Source: Boswellia sacra (Eukaryota > Streptophyta > Magnoliopsida > Sapindales > Burseraceae). Taken from it: a stretch of 64,000 nt of DNA. Below are positions 51,892 to 62,269 of the stretch, piece by piece. The notes below the pieces were generated by a model, which ran no database searches, had not been told where the DNA came from, and was given only the letters and a program-made list of their open reading frames with translations. The translations under genes were made by a program, and so were the position numbers. Positions within the stretch are counted from its first letter, which is position 1. Every line of letters starts with the position of its first letter. The stretch spans positions 213,501 to 277,500 of the forward strand of contig SNVD02009548.1 of the NCBI GenBank assembly GCA_013180625.2, in the 5' to 3' direction.

Positions 51892-52040
51892 TGTTTGTTC
51901 GAGTATTTTAAGTTTTTATTTTTAAAATTTAATAAGAATATATAATTCACTCTAATTTTTTTAATTTTAAAAATAATATATAATTAATATTAATTTAAAA
52001 TATATTTTTAAAAATACATTTTTTAAAAAATATTTTCTCC
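51892..52040 (+). repeat. MITE family F, copy 4 (more diverged)
   Basis: Carries tgtttgttcgagtatttta, aagtttttatttttaaaattt and aatatataattaatattaat in the order seen in the other copies. The ends are poorly preserved. Confidence 0.5.
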
Positions 52041-52559
52041 GAAATCACGGTAGAAGAGATCAAAGAAGAAGAATTTAAGATAATTACATGTCTTTTGAAG
52101 TAATTTTATCCACTGAAATTTTAGAACATAATTAGTGTTGGTAAATTTTATTCAGAGAACGGGTGATATAAATTATGAATTTTAGAGGTGCCAATAACCC
52201 CATCCTAACCAAAATAGTAGGAATTTTAAAAAATAATTATGTTTTAAAAAAATTAAGACGGTATGACTTAACGTTTGTGAGCTAACAACTTATGTTAAAG
52301 ATCAATTGTTTTAAAACATCTAAAAAAAAACAAAAAACGAAAAACAGAAAAAAAAAATCCAAAAACAAATTTTTATCAAAGAGTCCATAATAATTTTGAT
52401 TTTGAGTAACAATTTTGAGTACTAATTGAGTCATATTAAACCTTCCTGAAATTTGAAAAAAAGTACCAATATTTCCCTCCCCAAATTTTAATTTTAAATA
52501 TAATAATAGAGCTTTGTGGTCAGATGTTAAACATTCTGTTTAATTCAATTTCAGGCCAA

Positions 52560-53080
52560 TTAAGTTCAAACTTCCATCAGACTGCATTTAAATCACACAA
52601 ACTTTTAGCATTACCTTTAGTAAAGGGGTGATATTAATATAGCTAAGAATAAAGAATGAAAACAAGTTCCAAAAGTGAAACCAGATTCCACCAGGACATC
52701 CAAAGCAATCCAATCCCTTCAAGGAACCATGCAGATCACCACGATGACAGGCCACTCCAAGGTACAGAATTGTTCCAAGAACTTATCAGATTGAATACAA
52801 CACAACTACTAGATCTCCACATAATAAGTTGGATGACTCAAGAGAAATAAAAATAAAATTCATGCAAGACGATGTAACCTCAGGGTCAGGGGAAGTTTCC
52901 AAGATTTTCCAACGCTATGCATTAACTCGTTACCTGACTTTTGAGTCCTGGTACCCTTGTATGTCGCAATCCGTTTCCTCAAAAGAACTTCAAATACCTT
53001 CTCTGCCCATTTGAACCAAATGCAAGGATATTTTCCAATTATGGTGTACAAGGGCTACAAAATAAGGCACATGCAAGCAT
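52560..53080 (-). terminator. Probable 3' UTR and downstream region of the CBL gene
   Basis: The sequence after the TAG at 53081 keeps lower A+T down to about 52560. No conserved coding is present on the gene strand; the frames here on either strand (for example 52656-52850 and 52941-53405 on +) overlap or oppose the last CBL exon and are chance. Confidence 0.35.
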
Positions 53081-56000
53081 CTACAGAGGTCCAGTCCTAA
53101 GCGCATTGTCTAAATCAGCAATTAAGTCATTTACATCTTCAATTCCCACAGAGATGCGAATAAGATCGTCGGTTAGACCTCTTGCCTCACGCACTGCGGC
53201 TGGTATGCTTGCATGGGACATAAAGCACGGCATGCTTATGAGAGACTTCACACTTCCTACATATACAGAAGACTACCGCATGGTGAGGGTTGAAACAATT
53301 ACAAAGAAAACTTGCACTTTGCTGAAGGGGAAAAGCAAGTTCACCAAACTCTATGTCATTAGCAATGCAACATTTGTTTGGTTTGTTGAAAAAGATTCAT
53401 CATAGCATAATCCATGCAAAAGATATCATCAACACACTTCCTAGCATCCCTATCGACTTCAGTTTCTAAAGAATTTCAAGACTCCCATCTTCTTAATACA
53501 ATGCAAACGGGAAAGGGATTTTAGCTAGTTTTTTGGTTTTCGGTGCCTGGCAAGGCGCTTAGGATTAAAACACAGGTGGACAGATGGAAATTTTTCCCAC
53601 AAAAAACTACGAAACATCACAATGCACACCATGAGATTGAAAGAAGACTTGGCACTTTTAATCTGCCCACCTTTCCACATGAGAATATAAAATAAAATTG
53701 AAAAAAAAATTCTGCATAATAATGATGATTTTAACTTTATTCAATTAAATAACAATTAATAATATTCATTTTAGAATATATAGAGGCCATAAAAGTTTCA
53801 AATTCCAAAAATCTTGTGGAATCGACCTCTTAAATCTCAGATTGGAAAGCAAATTATTAACTGAATCTTCATATATATACTGTCTATGAGCACAAGTATA
53901 CATTTCATAACCACCAGTCATACATATAAAGAAATATTGTGACACTTGAATTATCATATTAAAACTTGTCCAAACTCCTAGATACTTTTTTTCATTCTTA
54001 CTTTTTCTCAATTATTCTAAGGATCTCAGTATATTTTATACTAATGATATACAGCATATGAAAAAACTGGTATTTAATTCCACAATAGCACTACTGAATT
54101 TCACAACCGATCCAAAAGATAGAAAATAAACAATCCTCCTTTTCTTGGTTCCCTCATGTCAAAAGAAATAATCTGATTTCATCTCAGGAAAAAATAACAA
54201 TAACAATAATCTGACTCAAATACTTCAGGCAGTATTTTTTTGGATTCCACTATTGTAAAGTCAAACAAATAACAGTGTGAGGACACTGTACATTCATAGA
54301 TTCAGCAATGGACCAAAAAGAAAGGGATTCAGGGGTGTCCTGGGAGTTCCAAAGAAGCTCAACAACATTGTTTGAAAATTTAGGGGAGTTTTGAAGAAAC
54401 CCCACTGTTTTGTGACAATAAGGGATTTCAAAGAAGCCAAACAACTTTTCTTGAGCCCTCACTTGATAAAACCATCTAGCCAACATAGAACCTAATCATC
54501 ATCACTGACTTGACCATTTGGATTCTTGTAAAGACCCATAAAATAACTTTAAAAAGTTTTCATATGAAAATATATCATTCCATACATGTAATTCGAGTAG
54601 GAAGGGTAATTACCAAAACTGACAGTAATGCTAAAGTACTTTGTAGTCTCAACAATATGCTTTGAGAGAGCCAATGATCCTGTCAGAAAGCTAAGTACAG
54701 ATCCTGCACCCTTTGCCTACAAGAACAAGCACAAGGTATTCACAACTTTTTTTGGTCCAGTAGAATTAATTTTAAGATAAAATCTAATCTGACTACTACC
54801 TGGGAATAGTGTAAATCACGTCCAGGATGGTCAGGGAGACCAGCATAGTTAACTTTCTTCACCCGTGGATGGGAAGCAAGGAACTCAGCGATCTTCTGTG
54901 CATTCTCCTGGAACGTTTTGAAAAACATAGTCCAAAAGCTTAACTCAGGCAAACATAATTGATTCAATCAAACTGTAAGTCCAAAACAATAAGAGTTCAA
55001 ATTATGCAAAAGCGTTTATCATGCAAGCTTGAATGTCAGATTTAAATCAAATAATGTAAATAAGTTTGGACATTAAGTTAAAGTTCACAGTTTTAACGGA
55101 AAATTAATAAAAAAAAAGTAATAATATTATTTAAAATTCATATTCCGGTCCTATATGGTTTTAAGTAAAACCATGAAATCCCTATTTGAAGCACAGCCTC
55201 CTCACTAGTATACAAAATACCTAAAAGCTACGAGTTCAATTGATCAATGTGAATAAGCAACCACTATATATTCATATGAGATAATAAATCATACTTTCGG
55301 AGCTATACACAAACAATTTAAACTGTAAACTAAAATACAAACCCCTTTCTACAAATCATGAATTAAAGCACAACCTAAAAAGAAAGTCACACCTCAATAC
55401 TACCTAAATTCTACTATCCTTGTTGAAATGACGTCAAGATAGCTTCTAAAGTTTCCATATTTTGCAGCTTCAACATTTTTGTTAATATACCATTTTCTTT
55501 AGTTGTCTCATAACCACTGCTTACGTATCACATGTTCTCAAGGCATTTAACCTTTTATTACACATAATATCTAAACAGAAAGCAGTCTACCATAGGGCAA
55601 TATAAACAAACACATGTAAAAGGACAAAGCAGCAAATGAAGTTTAACTATCATTTGCACATCGTCTTAGATTTAAACCAAACTAACTACGGATTTCATTA
55701 CCATCAGCCAGAAAGTAACACATTAAACTCATTTTTTAAAGTGACATGCTCATCTTGTCACCACATTGGGGTTGAAAGGCACCTGTTGCTTCTCTACACG
55801 TAAGGCCATAGTCTTGATACCCCGCAAACAGATCCAACAATCAAATGGAGCCAATCCAGAGCCTTCAGCATTTTGTAGAAAATACAAGTCTTTTGCCAAT
55901 CTGGTAAATATAAAGACAGTGGGAGACAGGGAAACAGTTAAAAAAATATATTACTTGATTAAAGCCAATGGCAAGCTGTTGAAAGCACTTAAAACAAAAA

Positions 56001-58847
56001 TAGAGTACTAATGATCATAAATGAACAAATGAAGAGATAATCACATTGATTTCCTTGTTTGAATGTATAAATGTTAACTTATAGTGTTTATAGTACTGTT
56101 GTGAATGTTATAATAGAACATCAAATTAGCAAATTACAAGATCATTCGCTTGTTTATTTGGAGAAATTACATGTAGATCCATTCATTATTATTATTATTA
56201 AAGGAGATATCTAGCTAAAATAAAAGTTATTCAAATACAAACTCAACCAATCATGCTAACTTAAAACCTATTACATATAAAATATTAGTTATTAAAATGT
56301 ATAAAAATAATATCGGAAAAAAAAAGCCAAATTTAAAATATCTAAAAAAAGAAAAAAGCTGAAAGGATTGAATTCAACTTGGATGAAGCTATTTTAAACT
56401 AAAATGACACTTAAAATAGGTAAACAATATCAATTTAATAATTAATAAAGTAGACTTCAGTATTTTGGAGATGTTTTATTAAAGATCAGAAAACTGAATG
56501 AGAACATTCGACTCTCACAAGGGGGAAAAAAACTATGTTGTAAATTAATTTATGGTTAAAACACTTAAAGAGAAAGGATCATTCTTAAGGACCATAGAAC
56601 AATTAAAAGTCTTTTCAAAAGATACGAACCTCACAGATTAAGAACACATTAGCTATAGTTCTGACATTATTTTTTACCATAAGTGCCTGTTTGATATCAA
56701 ATGTACGACATTCAAGGTGTTATCTTTAACAGATGAAAGTTATTATGCACTTCTTTCTTTTTCTCTCATTATTCATTTTGTTTTTGTGTGTGTTCTCATG
56801 GAGTACAGTTCATCCAGATCCACAAGTGGCATGTTGCTACATCCTTTTAAGCAAATCTACAAACTAAACTTGACAAGGACATGGCAGCACCCACTTTTAT
56901 ACAATGAATCCACATTATCGAACAAACAAAATTATTCAAATGAACATTCTAAAGAGAAGGTAAAAGAAAAAGTATTTCCAGCTTATCTAGTTAAAACACA
57001 GAGAGCGAGAGCTACAACCTTTCCCCTTTTACTGCAAGCACACCTGCCATGACATCGCTGTGTCCAGCTATAAATTTGGTAGCTGAATGCATCACAATAT
57101 CTGAAATGGTTTTGGACGAATCACAATTAAAAACTACTTAGAAGAAAAAAAATAGCAGTTCATCAAACTCAGTTCATATCACTTCGTGATGTGATACCTG
57201 CTCCAAGTTCCAGTGGCTGTGACAATACAGGGGACATAATGCTATTATCAACCAACAGAAGAGCACCATGTTTATGAGACATTTCAGCAATTTTCTACAA
57301 GTTAGAAAATAATCAGAAAGGATAATACCATTAGAAAGCAGCAATCACTTTATTGCCATAATTATAAAAGAGAATACTGAAAAGAGATAAATTTCAATAC
57401 TTCTACATGCATCAAGAACCACTACCGAAATAATTAATGACAGTATTTTCATAAAGAGACTGATTAAAAACATATTCCCCTATTCAAGGTAAGAAGAATA
57501 GATGGGCATGCAACCGCATTGTTCTAACAGATTTTATTAAAGATCTCATGCCATCTCATATTTATTTGAAATTATCCTGAACAAATTTATGAGTGCATTG
57601 TATATAAAACGTCAAGCATAGACAGTTAACCAACCTAAGTAGCTAATAGGAACAATTTATTACAATAAAAGAAAAGGCAAGCATTTTACACGAATATCAG
57701 ATATTTGCTGTCGGGGGTTGGTTGGACTCTCCAACCACACAAGCTTTGTTGAGGGACCAATAGAAGAGGCCATCTCAGCTAGATCACTTGTATTCACACG
57801 CCTGCAAAGTTCCCAGTATAATCATCTTAGATTTCAAATACAAAAGAAACAAAACAATCAAATTAAGAAAATATACTAACTTCACCAAAATTCCAGCTTT
57901 GGGAGTTACTTCTGATAACAAACGATCAGAACCACCATACAAGTCATCTCCAGCAACAATTTCTTGACCTGAAAAAACATAAAATATGCCAGAAGATTAC
58001 AATGAGAAACAACCTACAGAAGAAAAAGAAATTTTATAGAACACATAGCATAAGCACAAGGAACGCAACATTACAAGCATACTTAAGTTGATAAAAGGAA
58101 AGCAAAAAAGCAAAAAGCACCAGTTCGAACAAGATGAGTGACAGCAGCTAGAGCAGCCATTCCACTGGTGAAGCAAAATGCTCGATCTGCCTTATCAAGC
58201 TTAGCCAGCAGGCTAAGAAATCAGGAAGAGATATTAAAACAAAATATACGACAAAAAATACATAGCAAACAGACAAACATCCCAAGCACATCAAAAAGCA
58301 TTATCATACCTTTCCAAGGCATCTCGTGTAGGATTTCCACTTCTAGTATAGTCATAAGGGCCATTTGCAGTCGCGGAAGGCTACAACCAAACGTTTACAC
58401 AAAGTAGAGTGAAAGCTCAAAAATAAAAACATCAGGAAAGCGAAATGTCATATATAAATAAACGTGTAACTGTATGGATGTGTAACTTTCCACATATCAT
58501 AATGCTTGTAAACTTTCGGTAAATAAACGATGTCGCATGTTATCTAAGTATTTAATTGTAAATTTCACTGAAACAAACAAAGAGAGGAATGGCTGAGGCA
58601 GCCAAGAAATGAATGTATTGTCAATATACCTGCTTGAAAGTAGCTGTCTGGTAGAGTGGAACACTCATGGCATCATAAGGATCAAATTTATTCTCAAAAT
58701 TCATCAATAAGGTTGAAATACTAGGCTCCTTGACATTCGTTTCTGTATCCAGTTAACAAATAAATAAATAAATTACACTACACAAGCACAAGCACAAGCA
58801 CAAGCACGAAAACTAGGACCGATGCAACCATAAAAAAATTTATCTAC

Positions 58848-58878
<31 letters not shown>

Positions 58879-59189
58879 CAAACCTCTTAAATCCTCAGTT
58901 AAGCGGGCAACAATAGCTGAGGTGCTGGCATCCATGTCTCCATTCATTAAACAATTCAACTGGAGTTTGTTCCTGACAAACAATAACTGGTTCTCCTTCT
59001 TGTAGCACAAACTTGCTGGGAAATTGGCAGAACCCTAAAAACCCAACAGAACAGAATCAATTGGAATTCCTGAGAAGACAATCCAATGAAAAGAAAGTGA
59101 AGAGAAGTTACCTGGTGGTTGGGATCAGAGCAGAGAGAAGAGAAGAAGGGTTTAAAAGAGACAGGAGAAGAAGAAGAAGCCAAAGCCAT
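53081..59189 (-). CDS. CBL: Cystathionine beta-lyase, plastidial (EC 4.4.1.13)
   Basis: Splits cystathionine to homocysteine, pyruvate and ammonia, the second-last step of methionine synthesis in plastids, using PLP. Thirteen exons: 59189-59112, 59034-58884, 58742-58630, 58380-58310, 58212-58121, 57968-57881, 57801-57690, 57294-57198, 57100-57019, 55900-55783, 54907-54800, 54716-54614, 53256-53081; 1389 nt, 462 aa, all GT-AG with consistent phases. Residues 1 to about 60 are Ser-rich and act as a transit peptide. PLP-site motifs are present: [12 protein letters not shown] (Y125, R127), TSGMAAL (154-159 area), AGDDLYGGS (Y179), VDNSIMSP (D251), and HSATKF with the Schiff-base Lys at 276. The C-terminal domain has [30 protein letters not shown] and [24 protein letters not shown] is the expected end. 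The CBL-type pattern, not cystathionine gamma-synthase, fits throughout. Intron 9 (55901-57018) is the longest. Confidence 0.96.
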
Positions 59190-59600
59190 GATAATGGAAA
59201 TGGAAATGAAAAGGAGAAGTCCAACTCAGTTGGCCACAAAACCCCTGTGGCAGTGGGAGTGCAAGTGCTAGCATTTTAAGTAAGACATACATTACAATTG
59301 CAATCACATGCCTCGACACTGGACACTGGCCTCAGCACTTGGCGCACAAAGTGTGAATGAGGCCAACAACTGTTACAACGTAACCAAATGATTTCAATTT
59401 CAATTTCATTTAAGGCATGGCGGATGAAAGGGAATTCTCAAATTTTTGTTTGTTTCTGCCCTTCGGACGTAGGTGCAGCGCACCTGGACAAATAATTTCC
59501 GCGTACCCCAAATCCCATAAAAAAATACCCACTTATGGCCTCCTCTATGTTTTGCTTGAAAAATTTATTTAATTGAGTCACTTATTAAGCTCCTTCTTAG
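59190..59600 (-). promoter_or_regulatory. CBL promoter and 5' UTR region
   Basis: Upstream DNA of the CBL ATG on the minus strand; relatively G/C-rich near the gene (59190-59290). No clear TATA box on the gene strand. It is bounded within about 400 bases by the retroelement remnant, so the native promoter space is short or has been invaded. Confidence 0.4.
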
Positions 59601-59985
59601 TTATCTTTAGATACCTAGTTGGAGTCAGCCAAGGAGCATACCAAGTTGGAGTCAGCCAAGGAGCCAAGGTATTTCCCAGCAACTGCATATCAAATTAGAA
59701 ACCTTATAAATAAAGGAACTCTTATGGTCCAAAGGATAACTTCAAAAGGATCAAAACACACAACAAAATTAGAGAGAGTAGTAGGGGGCAAAAGGTATTA
59801 AGAGTAAGAAGATATATAGGAATATGTATAAGGAATACGTAAAAGGATGAGAGAATACGAGGTAAGTGAAAAACGGAGCTTGAAATCTTTCTGGCCTTAT
59901 TGAATGCACATAGGGAATATAAACATTGGAAACAACATAAGGGGTTCAAGTATTTCCCTCCACAGGTCCCATCTTTGATAATCTC
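59601..59985 (+). mobile_element. Inverted fragment of the adjacent retroelement, with promoter-like sequence
   Basis: Contains a 21-bp word, agttggagtcagccaaggagc, repeated at 59617-59637 and 59644-59664, then a TATA-type box tataaataa at 59705-59713 on the + strand. The segment 59939-59983 (aggggttcaagtatttccct onward) is the reverse complement of 61058-61103, which lies at the end of the minus-strand RNase H-linked frame. So this piece has the opposite orientation to the main element. Confidence 0.55.
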
Positions 59986-60075
59986 CTCAAGATTTTAAAC
60001 TTTGAAAACATAAACTTCGAACCTTTCTAGCCTTATTGAATGCACATAGGGAATATAAACATTGGAAACAACATA
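59891..60075. repeat. Direct repeat of a ~49-bp word, 136 bases apart
   Basis: 59891-59939 and 60027-60075 share ccttattgaatgcacatagg and the following text to aacaacata, with one mismatch (ctgg/ctag) at the start. The copy-to-copy interval includes the inverted segment that matches 61058-61103. Confidence 0.9.
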
Positions 60076-61189
60076 CAAAATCACTTAATGAATACAAATA
60101 TTGGGAATACAATTATACAAGGCTACAAGACCACCTCGAAAAAACATATACAGCCATGTTGGAAATATAAGTTTCCATGTGAAGATGTTGAAGAGCATGT
60201 TAGTTTATGACGGAGGATGTAAAAGTTGCTGCAGCATGGGCTCATCCAAGTTATAAGGATCTTCTGAATCATGGAAGTAGGGAAAATTTGAAGTTTGGGC
60301 CAACTGGGGCCAACTGCTAAGACTTAGTTGTAGAAATTCTCTTGAGGCATGTTCTGAGCTCTCTGAATTTTCACATATTTCTATTTGTTTATGATTTGAA
60401 TGATGCACATTCTTGTAATGCCTTTATTTTCGAGTGTATTCAGGAGGGTATTGTTCCCAATGGGCATCGTCGTGGATGGAGGACCAAATTTGTGGTGGTA
60501 TTTGAGATTTAATTTTAGAAATTCTTCTTTGAAATTCTCAAAACTCTTGAGGGTAAGATTCCTAATATTGAGAGAGGTTGTAAGGGAACATGTAGTATTC
60601 TTGCATTTGAGAGAAAAACTGTAAGACTCCACTTGAAGTGATACTGGTTTTCTTGAAGATGTAAATATCATGGTGGGAAGTTCTTTAGCCTCTGAAATTT
60701 ATGCATTTTTGCTTCAAGTCTTCAAATTAGGCTTTCCACCCATCTAAGAATGTCTGGAAGCATCCAAGGGGTGTCATGAGAGAAGCATGATTATATGGGT
60801 ACCCTAAATGAATTACTTTATGAAGCATATAATCAATGTTGAACTCGATTCTAATGAAGAATCACAGGAGAAAATGCCAGAGGAACTATAACACTTCTTG
60901 ATGGAAATCTTTTTTTGCATTTCTAACCTAGTAGACTTTCATGTATGGAGACTCTGGATGAATTTCAATAATTTGAAGTAAGAATTGTCCATGTTGGGTA
61001 AGGACCTTTGCCTGATATTCCATTATTTGTTGGTGATGAGATAGTTTGAGTGTTTTATTTATTATCAAGGATGGGACATGTGGAGGGAAATACTTGAACC
61101 CCTTTCCTGAAGAATACATTGGATGCATCATGTGGACCAATGGAATGACTTGGAGAGAATCTTGCTTGTTTTTGGACTACTGTGGATGT

Positions 61190-61764
61190 GAGAGCATGTC
61201 TGCAAGGACATTACTAGTGCCCTGAATGTGTTTAACATCGAAGTTAAATTCAGAAGACCATGATGCCCAGTGTAATAGTTGAGGGTGAGGTAACTATTTC
61301 TACTTGAATTGCAACATTTTTGGGAAAGAACTCATATCCATTTCAATAAGAAAGTAGTGGCCGAGGAGATGAAATTGAAACTTTTCGATTTCTCTTTTAA
61401 CAGCTAGGATCTCTTTAGAAGTGGAGTGATAGTGGATTTCGAATTCAGAAAAGGAACCACTTTTGGAACCACACACACTTCTTTTTCCTTCTTTTTCTTC
61501 AAAGAGAATAGCTGCCCAATAGTAATCACTAGCATTTGTCTATAGCATTATTTTTTCCATGGAAGGAATCTGTAAGGGCGGTAGATTTTGAGCAATTTTC
61601 TTGACTTGCATCATGGATGTCGTTTGATCAATACTCTGGGCGGAGGATTTTCTGAAAAATGAGCAGTAATGGCCAAATGATTTTTGTAAGTATAGGGATG
61701 AAGTATGCCATAAAATTGATAATGTCCAAGACTTATTGGACCTGTTGCTTTGTAAGAATGTCAT
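61190..61764 (-). pseudogene. RNase H pseudogene (pararetrovirus-like)
   Basis: Downstream of the RT in the same orientation. Seen in broken minus-strand frames: ASDYYWAAILFEE (first acidic residue region, about 61530-61495), EIHYHSTSKEILAVK (about 61440-61400) and HIQGTSNVLADMLS (about 61240-61195). These are in the usual RNase H order. Stop codons and frame changes interrupt the domain. Confidence 0.68.
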
Positions 61765-61787
61765 ATAAAAATTCTGCCAATTGTTTC

Positions 61788-62269
61788 CTAATGTGAGGCT
61801 ATAGTATATGTTCCTTCTTTGATGATCATTCCTAAGAAGACGACTTCAAGGGTGACAAAAATACATTTCTTTTGAGAAATCATAATGCCATTTTTACAGA
61901 GAAGAAAATGCATTTGTTGTGGAAGGGAAAAATGTTCTTCTTTTATTGAAGTGCAAAAGAGAAGACAATCTATGTAAATCAACATGTGGGATATGAGAGG
62001 CAAGAAGATTTTAATCATGGCTTTTTGGAAGATTGATGGGGCTATCTTATACCGAATGGCATAACAATCCAATGGAAATGATGATTTAGAATACAAAGTC
62101 TTGTTTTGAACCTTTCTTTAGGACTTATTCCTAACTGCCAGAAACCTACTTTTAAATGTACCTGGAAAATACTTTGGCTTGAGTGAGATTGGAAAAAAAA
62201 GGTATGAGTGTTGGGGATCGGGAACTTATTATCTGCAAGAAAAAGATTAAGAAGGCTAAAATCAACCAC
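61788..62269 (-). pseudogene. Reverse transcriptase pseudogene (pararetrovirus-like)
   Basis: Two overlapping minus-strand frames (62269-62042 and 62096-61788) hold successive RT motifs, so a frameshift lies between about 62096 and 62042. The catalytic YIDD box reads YIDC, losing one of the two metal-binding aspartates. The FLGM motif near the end is still recognisable. The enzyme copies RNA to DNA in related viruses and retroelements; this copy cannot do so as read. Confidence 0.75.

Noticed and set aside
52941..53405. A 154-residue + strand frame, among the longest in the region
   Set aside because: It lies opposite the last CBL exon, which matches the conserved C-terminus of the enzyme exactly; the + frame is chance.
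17038..59189. A biosynthetic or defence gene cluster made of the five genes
   Set aside because: They belong to unrelated pathways, are spaced by kilobases of repeats and differ in strand; plant neighbours of this type are normally independent.
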